Of a DNA stretch of 64,000 nt, positions 17,650 through 25,425 are shown piece by piece; the first letter of the stretch is position 1, and each line of letters starts with the position of its first letter. Both the position numbers and the translations under genes were made by a program. The stretch is taken from assembly GCA_964221845.1 (NCBI GenBank), contig CAXPZW010000056.1, positions 1-64,000 on the forward strand, read 5' to 3'. This DNA comes from CAXPZW01 sp964221845. Its GTDB lineage: Bacteria > Bacteroidota > Bacteroidia > Flavobacteriales_D > Sanyastnellaceae. The notes below the pieces were generated by a model. The model was not told the origin of the DNA, made no database searches, and saw nothing but the letters and a program-made list of their open reading frames with translations.

Positions 17650-18453
17650 TTAAGGTTCCAATCTGAAGCGATCGGCATCCGAAAGCACCGGGAACTTGGC
17701 CCGGAATCCGTCCAAATCAGACTTGGACAGCACCGCTGAAATCACCGCTTCACCTTCCACCTCAGCATCGAGCCGCTCGCCCTTCATGCTCCACACTGCC
17801 GAGCGACCGTTGTAGGCGATGCCATTCGCATCTTCGCCCACCCGGTTGCAGCCGGCCACGTAGCTGGCGTTCTCGTGCGCCCGTGCGGCGAGCAAGGCTT
17901 CCCACGCATGCACCCGCACCGCAGGCCAATTGGCCACATACACCAGCAGGTGGTAATCAGGGCCTTGGTCACCTAGGACGTTCCGGCTCCACACGGGAAA
18001 ACGCAGGTCGTAACAAACCAAGGGGCAAATGCGCCAGCCTCGCCACTCCACGATCAAGCGTTTGGTGCCTGCGGTGTATTCCGCGTGCTCGCCGGCAAAG
18101 CTGAACAGATGGCGTTTGTCGTACTGCCCCAGTAAGCCTTCTGGCCCCACGGCCAGCATGCGGTTGAAGAATTGCCCGCCCTCTTCCACAGCTACCGAGC
18201 CCAAGAGGAGTGCGTCCAACGCCTGGGCTTGCTCCTGCATCCACACAAGCGTATCGCAGCCGGGATGGAACGCTTCGGCCACGCCTTGCGGCGACATGTT
18301 GAACCCGGTGGTAAACATCTCGGGCAAGAGAACCACGTCGGCATCCAGGCCTTGCAGGAGGCCTGCGAGGTGCCCGCGATTGGCCGCACCGTCACTCCAA
18401 GTGAGGTGCGCTTGGACCACGCTGAGCTTAAGATTCGGGGAGGCTGCGGACAT
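17650..18453 (-). CDS. Nitrilase-superfamily amidohydrolase, omega-amidase like
   Basis: The 267-residue enzyme carries the full nitrilase triad: E45 (LLPEMFTTGF), K113 (YDKRHLFSF) and C147 (PLVCYDLRFPVW). Overall pattern and length match YafV/omega-amidases that hydrolyse alpha-ketoglutaramate or alpha-keto-methylthiobutyramide made by glutamine or methionine transaminases. I chose ATG 18453 (MSAASPNLKLSVVQAH). Upstream residues in this frame are antisense-like and belong to the FkbM gene. It overlaps that gene by 26 nt and is last in the operon headed by the aminotransferase at 21197, whose keto-amide product would be its natural substrate. Cytoplasmic. Confidence 0.88.
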   Translation of the reverse strand: MSAASPNLKLSVVQAHLTWSDGAANRGHLAGLLQGLDADVVLLPEMFTTGFNMSPQGVAEAFHPGCDTLVWMQEQAQALDALLLGSVAVEEGGQFFNRMLAVGPEGLLGQYDKRHLFSFAGEHAEYTAGTKRLIVEWRGWRICPLVCYDLRFPVWSRNVLGDQGPDYHLLVYVANWPAVRVHAWEALLAARAHENASYVAGCNRVGEDANGIAYNGRSAVWSMKGERLDAEVEGEAVISAVLSKSDLDGFRAKFPVLSDADRFRLEP

Positions 18454-19303
18454 AAAGCAAGTCGAAGAATTGGGGTTGGTTTTGGTCAGGGTCGAAGGGC
18501 TCGAACTCGGTGGGCTCAAGCGGACGGTAGTGGTAGGCGTTGTAGCCGTGCTGGGCCAGCAAAGCCGTGACGGCGGCCGCACTGTTTGGGTTGCGGTCGG
18601 AGCCTGGGCCGCGCACTTCGCACCAGACGGCTTGGATTTTTCCAGTGGCCAGGCTTTGCGCCATGCCACGCACCACGGCCTCCTCAGCACCTTCCACATC
18701 AATCTTCACCATGTGGACAGCGTCCCAGTTGGGCAAGCGGTCGGCAAAGAAGGCATCGAAGGTGGTCACCGGCACCTCCACGGTGCGGTCGTAACCAGAC
18801 GCCTCCCACCCTTTGCTCGAGGTCACCAGCGACGAACCGCCGGGGTTGGCGTCCGAAATGTGGAAGGGCAAGGCACCCTGCCGGTCGCTGAGGGCTACGG
18901 TGTGGACTTCGCCAAACATCTCGGGATGGGCAGCCAGTTGTGGGCCGAGCTCGGGGTTGGGCTCAAATCCGATGGACTCCAAATCCAACAACATCGCCTC
19001 GTACAGGTAGCCGCCGATGTTGGCGCCAATGTCGATGAAGACCGCCTTTTCCGGCGCATGGGCGCTCACAAACCGCCACAAAGGGCTGCCTTCGTAGGTG
19101 CGGTTGATGTTGCCAGGCGCGTAGTTCCACAGGCGGAGCAAATGGTGCTCCGGCAGGCGGATTTCGATGTCGTGGTGGAAGAAGTGGCTGCGGCGATGAG
19201 CTGGGATCAAGCGGTCGCCCAAGGCGAGCACCAAGCGCGTTTTGCGCCCGCCCACATCCAAGGAAAACGGCAGCTTGCCTAAAAAACGCGCCAGTCGGTT
19301 CAT
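18428..19303 (-). CDS. FkbM-family SAM-dependent methyltransferase
   Basis: The 291-residue protein contains the SAM-binding motif VFIDIGANIGGYLYEAM (near residue 84), an acidic GFEPNPEL strand and the FkbM signature MVKIDVEGAEEAVVRGM. FkbM enzymes O-methylate sugars or other small hydroxylated compounds. ATG 19303 (MNRLARFLGKLP) is chosen because its ATGA overlap with the upstream glycosyltransferase is exact. A longer reading would run through that gene. Together with the glycosyltransferase it may modify a surface glycan. Acceptor unknown. Confidence 0.85.
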   Translation of the reverse strand: MNRLARFLGKLPFSLDVGGRKTRLVLALGDRLIPAHRRSHFFHHDIEIRLPEHHLLRLWNYAPGNINRTYEGSPLWRFVSAHAPEKAVFIDIGANIGGYLYEAMLLDLESIGFEPNPELGPQLAAHPEMFGEVHTVALSDRQGALPFHISDANPGGSSLVTSSKGWEASGYDRTVEVPVTTFDAFFADRLPNWDAVHMVKIDVEGAEEAVVRGMAQSLATGKIQAVWCEVRGPGSDRNPNSAAAVTALLAQHGYNAYHYRPLEPTEFEPFDPDQNQPQFFDLLYVRSLPES

Positions 19304-21255
19304 GGGGAGTGTAGCGGTTGGGTGAGTCCGTAGAGCCACGGGTTGCGCGGCAAGGTACGCAGCGTGGGTGAGCCCGCGGTGAAGGAACTGCCCGAGGGGT
19401 TCCACCAGTAAAACTGCAGGCTGTCGGGTTGGTGTTGACGCACGTCCTCGAAGTACACACCCAAGTGCACATCCCACACGCTGTCGCCGCGCTGGCGGAA
19501 TTCCTCGGCATGTAACGAGCGGTAGAACACCGGTTCGCCCTCCCTGAAAAACTCGCACACATACCGCATGTCAGCAGGTCCTTCCTGCAAGGTCAACGTC
19601 GACCTCGAAAAAATCCATCCTGAATCCTCCCATCGCTGGACTTCGGGGGAGCGGACCTCGCTGTATTCGTTTCCGGCGGTGAAGTCCCAGCCTGCGCCCA
19701 ATCCGGCATCCAAAGCGGCCTGCCCCTCCTTCTCAAGCCAATACCACGCGCCGTTGTGGTAGCCCTTGTGCGAGGCCAACGCCGGATACTTATCGACCAT
19801 CATGCTGAGGAATTCAGGTTTCGGACGATCGAAATGTGGGGTAAGGCCAATGAAGGCGCATTCTGAGTGTTGAACACGGCCTTCGAACCAACGGACAAAT
19901 TCTTGATATGATGACAGGCTATCTGGGCGGAAGGCAGCATCATTCAACGGGGTAATGTCCTCAGGAGAACCATTGATCAAGCGCCCGTGCGCCTCAATGA
20001 ATGGAGATATACTCAGCAAAGTAGGAGGAGATGTGCAAGACTCTGAGAGGGCCACCTCTGCTTCCTGCAACCCACGTTGCCAAACACCCGAAAAAGACCG
20101 CTCATAAAACACCGCGTAATGGTCCCGCTTGACCACCAAAGCCAGCGCAAACACCCCCATCACCAACGCTGCAACCCCCAGCGGAAACTTGCGCTTGGGC
20201 TCCGGCAATCCGTTCCACACCCCGCCTACCAACGCGGCCACCAAAAAGGGCAGTCCAAATACCAATACACGGTGTTGAAGAATCGGCCCAACGAGCACCG
20301 AATATGCGTATCCCACCACCAGTGGTAGCGCCCAAACGGCCAATGCAGCCAAGCGCTCCTTCCGGTATCCCTTAAATGCCATCAACCCCGCAAAAACCAG
20401 AGCGGTAAAGCCTCCGGCAAACATGCGGTTGGAGACGTAGCTCAAATGGTCCAGCACAAATCCGGGGCTGGGCGGTGCCAAAAAATCGCCCAAGTCCTTG
20501 TGCCCAAACTGTTGGAGCGTGATGGGCAAATGCGGCAGAAACAACACCAATCCGCCGGCAGCTACAAGCAACAATGGAAGCAGATTTTGGCGGTAACCCA
20601 AGGCCACCACCAGGCCCAAACCCACCGCCGTCAATCCGGCGAAGTAATGCGCATACATGCTCAAAGCCAACCACACCGCACTCCACACCACTGTGCGTTT
20701 GCGGCCGTCTACCACCCCTTTGAAGGTAACAGCCAGGGCCATCACAAACAGCATCCCCAGCGCATACGGCCGGGCAATCTGGGCGTGCATCACCGCAGGC
20801 TGAAGTACAGCAAGAATGGCGGCCACAAGCAGGGCGGAGCGTCCATCCATCCAGCGTTTGACGGCGACATAGGCGAGCCAAACGACGCCTACGCCGGCGA
20901 GCAGAAAAGGAAGCTTCAACAGGAAAATGGACCACTCATTGGGGTACAACAGCCCAAAGTCCCCCAAGAAACGGTACCACATGTGATGCAGCCCTGGATG
21001 TGCGTCGGATGCCACGGCCTCCCAAAACTCAGGCACATTGAGCGGCTCAGGGATACTGTTGTACTTCGAGGTGAGGTCAGGCCAAATTCGGTTCCACGTG
21101 CTGTATTCATCGTACGTCAACGGGATGGCCCAAAAACGCCAAAAACGGGCAAGGGATGCCACCGCCAAGATGGCTACAAGCCACCAGCGTTGGGCCTTAT
21201 CCGATGGCGCGAAGGCGCGCGAGGCCACGTTCGAGGGTGTCGTTGGATTTTGCAA
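19300..21255 (-). CDS. Polytopic GT-C type glycosyltransferase (ArnT/PMT-like)
   Basis: The protein is up to 651 residues, with about ten predicted membrane helices in the N-terminal two thirds and a soluble C-terminal domain. After helix 1 the catalytic-type acidic motif PLTYDEYSTW appears, then AHPGLHHMWYRFLGDF, typical of lipid-phosphate-sugar dependent GT-C transferases. The C-terminal part (about 400-651) is not recognised. No ATG fits the start. TTG 21255 gives a 59-nt overlap with the aminotransferase and GTG 21228 a 32-nt overlap, so the start is uncertain. It would transfer a sugar from a polyprenyl-phosphate donor on the periplasmic face. Confidence 0.75.
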   Translation of the reverse strand: MQNPTTPSNVASRAFAPSDKAQRWWLVAILAVASLARFWRFWAIPLTYDEYSTWNRIWPDLTSKYNSIPEPLNVPEFWEAVASDAHPGLHHMWYRFLGDFGLLYPNEWSIFLLKLPFLLAGVGVVWLAYVAVKRWMDGRSALLVAAILAVLQPAVMHAQIARPYALGMLFVMALAVTFKGVVDGRKRTVVWSAVWLALSMYAHYFAGLTAVGLGLVVALGYRQNLLPLLLVAAGGLVLFLPHLPITLQQFGHKDLGDFLAPPSPGFVLDHLSYVSNRMFAGGFTALVFAGLMAFKGYRKERLAALAVWALPLVVGYAYSVLVGPILQHRVLVFGLPFLVAALVGGVWNGLPEPKRKFPLGVAALVMGVFALALVVKRDHYAVFYERSFSGVWQRGLQEAEVALSESCTSPPTLLSISPFIEAHGRLINGSPEDITPLNDAAFRPDSLSSYQEFVRWFEGRVQHSECAFIGLTPHFDRPKPEFLSMMVDKYPALASHKGYHNGAWYWLEKEGQAALDAGLGAGWDFTAGNEYSEVRSPEVQRWEDSGWIFSRSTLTLQEGPADMRYVCEFFREGEPVFYRSLHAEEFRQRGDSVWDVHLGVYFEDVRQHQPDSLQFYWWNPSGSSFTAGSPTLRTLPRNPWLYGLTQPLHSP

Positions 21256-22357
21256 AACAGAAGCGCATCATGTGTTCGTGCACCGGCTGGTGGTAAAATA
21301 CCGAAACCGGAATGGATGCAATGCCGTGCTCGACCGTCCAGCGCTGGGCCACTTCGGTGTCGATGCCTTGGTCCAGAGCGCTGTAGTTCAGCAGCTGGAA
21401 GTACGTTCCACCGGCCGGGATGGTGGTAAACGGCGTGTCTTTGATGCCTTCTAGGAACACGTCGCGGCGTTCTTGGTAAAAGGCCGAAAGTTCTTTGTGG
21501 TGGTTGCTGCTGCCCATGAAATCTGCGAGGGCATACTGCACCGGGGTGTTGTGGCAGAATACGTTGTACTGGTGCACCTTGCGGAACTCGGCCATGAGGT
21601 TGCCGGGGCCCGCGATGTAGCCGGTCTTCCACCCGGTGGCATGGTAGGTTTTGCCAAAGGACCCCACGATCAAACTGCGCTCGCGCAGCACTTCACTCCG
21701 GGCCATGCTTTGGTGCTCGGCGCCGTCGAAGACGATGTGTTCGTATACCTCATCGCTCAGCACAATCACCTCCATGTCCTTGAGGATGCGTTCGAGCTCC
21801 ACCAAATCTCGGGGCGACAGCACAGTGCCCGTAGGGTTGTGGGGCGAGTTGAGGACGAGCATGCGGGTTTTGCGGTTCACCCGGCGGCGCACTTCTTCCC
21901 AGTCGATGCGGTAGTCGGGGGCGTGCAGTTGGATGTACACCGGCGTGCCTCCCGCGAGTTCAATGGCCGGGGCGTAGCAGTCGTAGGCTGGGGTAAACAG
22001 CACTACCTCGTCCCCTTCGCGCACCAAAGCGGTGATGGCGGTAAACAAGCCTTGCGTAGCACCGGCAGTAATGGTCACCTCGGTGGCTGCATCGTAGCCC
22101 GCGCCGTACCGCTCTGCAAATTGCGCCGCAACCGCCTCGCGTAAGGGCAATACCCCGGGCATGGGGGCATATTGGTTCAGGCCCTTCTTCATGTATTTGG
22201 CCACGCCTTTGACCAGCTTCTCGGGCACGGGGAAATCCGGAAAACCCTGCGACAGGTTGACCGCATCGTGCTCCTGGGCAAGGGCCGACATCACCGAAAA
22301 AATGGTGGTGCCCACCTGGGGCAGCTTGGACGAAAGGGGATGGGGAAATTCGGGCAT
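21197..22357 (-). CDS. PLP aminotransferase, methionine/glutamine transaminase type
   Basis: The 386-residue fold-type I enzyme begins KLPQVGTTIFSVMSALAQEH and contains NLSQGFPDFP, characteristic of YbdL/kynurenine-glutamine transaminase K relatives. NSPHNPTGTVLS carries the PLP-binding Asn, and SFGKTYHATGWKTGY contains the Schiff-base Lys (SFGKTYH) and the following arginine-loop region. ATG 22357 is chosen over upstream alternatives because it fits family N-termini and lies downstream of a -7-like box. It would transaminate methionine, glutamine or aromatic amino acids. The omega-amidase at 17650, three genes downstream, would process the keto-amide product. Confidence 0.9.
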   Translation of the reverse strand: MPEFPHPLSSKLPQVGTTIFSVMSALAQEHDAVNLSQGFPDFPVPEKLVKGVAKYMKKGLNQYAPMPGVLPLREAVAAQFAERYGAGYDAATEVTITAGATQGLFTAITALVREGDEVVLFTPAYDCYAPAIELAGGTPVYIQLHAPDYRIDWEEVRRRVNRKTRMLVLNSPHNPTGTVLSPRDLVELERILKDMEVIVLSDEVYEHIVFDGAEHQSMARSEVLRERSLIVGSFGKTYHATGWKTGYIAGPGNLMAEFRKVHQYNVFCHNTPVQYALADFMGSSNHHKELSAFYQERRDVFLEGIKDTPFTTIPAGGTYFQLLNYSALDQGIDTEVAQRWTVEHGIASIPVSVFYHQPVHEHMMRFCFAKSNDTLERGLARLRAIG

Positions 22358-22381
22358 AATGGCGGCAGCAAATGGCAAGAA

Positions 22382-22389
22382 CGAAGGTA
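22382..22389 (-). promoter_or_regulatory. Candidate -7 box for the aminotransferase operon
   Basis: Minus-strand TACCTTCG differs from TAnnTTTG at one base. It is 24 nt upstream of the ATG at 22357. Confidence 0.4.
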
Positions 22390-22461
22390 GGCCTCCAATT
22401 GAATTGGTCGACAAACAATCGGGTTTCATTTGCCCACAATCGGTACTGGAAGAAAGTTGCG

Positions 22462-22469
22462 TATTTTTG
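22462..22469 (+). promoter_or_regulatory. -7 promoter box (TATTTTTG) for the subtilase gene
   Basis: Exact TAnnTTTG match 23 nt upstream of the TTG at 22493. It lies downstream of the alternative TTG at 22430, arguing against the longer start. Confidence 0.5.
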
Positions 22470-22492
22470 AGTTTCGCGAAAAACTAAACCAC

Positions 22493-25423
22493 TTGACTAC
22501 CCGCGCCCTCTCCTTCTTTGACCGGTTGGTGTTGCTTGCATGCACCGCTCTGCTGACCACGGCTGTGGCCGCTCAGGAAAAACCGTACGTCCCCGGAGAG
22601 TTCATCGTGCGCTTCTCCCCCGACGCCCAACCGGGCGCGGTCCTGGAAGAAATGGCCGACCTCTGGGGCAGCCAAGTGCAATCCACTCCACTGTCGCGCA
22701 GCACCCACATCTTCAAGCTGAGCACCAACGTCACCGTGTTTGAACTCTCGGACGAAGGCCGCGGCCTGCTCGACGATTTGCGCGACCATCCCAGCGTGGA
22801 TGTAGCCCAATTCAACCACTACATCTCCGAACGCGAGGTGCTGCCCAACGACCCCGGCATCGACCAACAATGGCACCACGCCAACGGCGGTGACCACGAC
22901 ATCGACTCTGACCTCGCTTGGGAAACCACCACCGGGGGCAACACCGCAAACGGCGACGACGTGGTGGTGTGCGTCATTGAAGGCGGCGGCACCTACTACA
23001 GCCACACCGACCTGATCGACAACCACTGGACCAACCCCGGCGAAATCCCCGGCAACGGCATCGACGACGACGAAAACGGCTTTGTAGACGACTACAACGG
23101 CTGGAATGCGACATCCGACGACGACAACATTCCCGGCGGCAACCACGGCACAGGGGTCTCTGGCATGATTGGCGCCAAGGGCAACAACGAACTGGGCGGC
23201 TCGGGCGTGAACTGGGACGTCAAACTCATGCAAGTGGTCATTGGAGCTTTGACCGAAGACAATGTCATCTCGGCCTATAATTACCCCTTGGTGATGCGCC
23301 AGCTCTACAACTCCACCGGCGGCGACAAAGGTGCACTGGTAGTGGCCACTAACGCCTCCTGGGGCATCGACTTTGCCAACCCGGACAACTACCCGGTGTG
23401 GTGCGGCTTTTACGACGACTTGGGTGCAGCTGGCATCCTGAACTGCGGCGCCACGGCCAACAACAACGTCAACGTCGACAATGTGGGCGATATGCCCACC
23501 GGCTGCAGCAGCCCATACATGATTGCGGTCACGGCCACCAACAGCGCCGATGTGCGCACCTTCAGCGGCTACGGACAAACCTCCATCGACCTGGGCGCCC
23601 CGGGCGAATCGGTGTATTTGCCGAGCGGGACCTGGGTGTACGGCAACACCAGCGGCACCTCATTTGCGAGCCCTGCAGTGGCCGGCGCGATTGCCTTGCT
23701 GTACAGCGCTCCGTGTGCCAGCTTTGCCAACCTCGCCCTCAGCGATCCCCAAACTGCCGCAGACTTGGTGCGCCAATACCTGTTTGACGGCGTGGATGCT
23801 GTACCGGGCTTGGCCACAGAAACCGCCACCGGCGGACGCCTCAACGTCAACAACGCCCTGCAATTGCTCCAAGGCGATTGCGGCCCCTTGCCCACCTGTG
23901 ATATTCTGGACCTGACAGCAACCGCCGACTGCGTGTTTAATCCTGTTTCGGGACAGGTGGAATCTCAAGTCACGCTCACCGTGAGCTTTGCCCATACGTT
24001 TTGTGACGTGGCCGAGCTGTGTGTGGACGATGGCTCCACCCTGACCTGTGACGCGTTGGAAAGCAACGCCTGGGACTGGTTTGCACCCGAGTACACCTTG
24101 ACCGGATTGAATTCTGGAGCGGCGCTGACGTTCACGGCCACCACAGCCGACGGGCAAACGGCATCGGTGAGCATCACCACTGCCGACTGCAGCGGATTTG
24201 TACCCGGCTGCACCGATCCCGAAGCGGTCAACTACGACGCCATCGCCAACTTCGAAGACGGCTCGTGCGTGTACCCGTGCTCGCTGGTCACCTTGGCCCT
24301 CAGCACCGATTGCTGGGGCGGCGAAACGGGCCTGACACTCACCCACGAAAGCGGAGAGGTGGCCTTGTCGGTACCCACCGGCAGCCTGCTCAGCCTGACC
24401 GATTACAGCTGGCCGCTCTGCCTGCCAGACGGCTGTTACACCCTCACTCTCACCGACTATTACGGCGATGGCTTGGCCGGAAGCATCTTTGGCTGCAGCA
24501 ACGACGGCACCTTTGGCGCGGACTACGTTGCCGGGGTGAACATTGCCTCATTGGACGCCCCCAACTTTGGCGCTTCCATCTCCTGGGAATTCTGCGTCAC
24601 CTTTGGTGAAATCCCCGGTTGCACCGACCCCGCAGCCTGCAACTACACCCCCGGCGCCGACACCGACGACGGCACCTGCGAAGTGCCCGGTGGCCCCTGC
24701 GACGACGGGCTGGACACCACAGGCAACGACACCGTGCAAGCCGACTGCACCTGCGCCGGCCTCGAGCTGGGCTGCACCGACGAAACCGCGTGCAACTACG
24801 CCGCCACCGCTCTGCTGGACGACGGCACTTGCACCTACCCGGGCTGCACCGATCCGGTGGGCATCAACTACGACCCCACCGCCGGTTGCGACAACCAGAG
24901 CTGCACCTACACCTGCGACACGTTCAACCTGAACCTGACCACCGATTGTTGGGGCGAAGAAGTCTTCTGGAATATTGTGGACGCGGATGGCACTGTGCTC
25001 TACAGCAGCAGCGCCGGCGACTATGACGACCTGACCACCTACAGCATTCCGGTGTGTTTGAACCCCGGGTGCTACACCTTCACCATCTTCGACAGCTTTG
25101 GCGACGGCATGTCCGGTGTGGCCTCAGGCTGCGAGCAAGACGGCTTCTACGACCTGACCGATGCCGATGGCAATGTGCTTATCAGCCTGCTCGCCCCAAA
25201 TGCGGCTTACGGCGACATGGAGCAACAAACCTTCTGTTTGGCTTCGGATTGCCTTGGAGATTTTGACGGCGACAACTGGCGTCTGGTGCCCGACCTGCTG
25301 CTGCTGGTCGGCAACTACTCGTGCATGGGGGATTGCGGAATCACCGACCTCAACGGCGATTCTTCGGTAGACGCAGCAGACCTGCTGACCTTCCTCGGAT
25401 TCTTCGGAACGGCGTGCGAATAG
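22493..25423 (+). CDS. Secreted S8 subtilisin-like peptidase with GCTDP repeats and dockerin-like tail
   Basis: The 976-residue protein (TTG start) has a signal peptide (LVLLACTALLTTAVAA, cut before QEKPYV), an N-terminal prodomain of about 90 residues and an S8 domain. The catalytic His is in NHGTGVSGMIG, the oxyanion Asn in TNASWG and the Ser in GTSFASPAVAGA. The position normally holding the catalytic Asp (VIDxG) reads VIEGGG. C-terminal to the peptidase come beta domains, including two related ones starting TLALSTDCWGGE and NLNLTTDCWGEE, interspersed with GCTDPxACNY repeats. Two dockerin-like calcium loops follow (DFDGDNWRLVPDLLLLVG and DLNGDSSVDAADLLTFLGFF), ending FGTACE. No type A T9SS domain is present. 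It is divergent from the aminotransferase operon and its stop lies 2 bp from that of porZ. Confidence 0.85.
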   Translation: MTTRALSFFDRLVLLACTALLTTAVAAQEKPYVPGEFIVRFSPDAQPGAVLEEMADLWGSQVQSTPLSRSTHIFKLSTNVTVFELSDEGRGLLDDLRDHPSVDVAQFNHYISEREVLPNDPGIDQQWHHANGGDHDIDSDLAWETTTGGNTANGDDVVVCVIEGGGTYYSHTDLIDNHWTNPGEIPGNGIDDDENGFVDDYNGWNATSDDDNIPGGNHGTGVSGMIGAKGNNELGGSGVNWDVKLMQVVIGALTEDNVISAYNYPLVMRQLYNSTGGDKGALVVATNASWGIDFANPDNYPVWCGFYDDLGAAGILNCGATANNNVNVDNVGDMPTGCSSPYMIAVTATNSADVRTFSGYGQTSIDLGAPGESVYLPSGTWVYGNTSGTSFASPAVAGAIALLYSAPCASFANLALSDPQTAADLVRQYLFDGVDAVPGLATETATGGRLNVNNALQLLQGDCGPLPTCDILDLTATADCVFNPVSGQVESQVTLTVSFAHTFCDVAELCVDDGSTLTCDALESNAWDWFAPEYTLTGLNSGAALTFTATTADGQTASVSITTADCSGFVPGCTDPEAVNYDAIANFEDGSCVYPCSLVTLALSTDCWGGETGLTLTHESGEVALSVPTGSLLSLTDYSWPLCLPDGCYTLTLTDYYGDGLAGSIFGCSNDGTFGADYVAGVNIASLDAPNFGASISWEFCVTFGEIPGCTDPAACNYTPGADTDDGTCEVPGGPCDDGLDTTGNDTVQADCTCAGLELGCTDETACNYAATALLDDGTCTYPGCTDPVGINYDPTAGCDNQSCTYTCDTFNLNLTTDCWGEEVFWNIVDADGTVLYSSSAGDYDDLTTYSIPVCLNPGCYTFTIFDSFGDGMSGVASGCEQDGFYDLTDADGNVLISLLAPNAAYGDMEQQTFCLASDCLGDFDGDNWRLVPDLLLLVGNYSCMGDCGITDLNGDSSVDAADLLTFLGFFGTACE

Positions 25424-25425
25424 CC

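Noticed and set aside
18029..19282. 417-codon plus-strand frame
   Set aside because: Antisense to the nitrilase and FkbM genes, which have clear catalytic motifs on minus.
22484..23578. 364-codon minus-strand frame
   Set aside because: Antisense to the subtilase. Val/Ala/His-rich with no recognisable motif.
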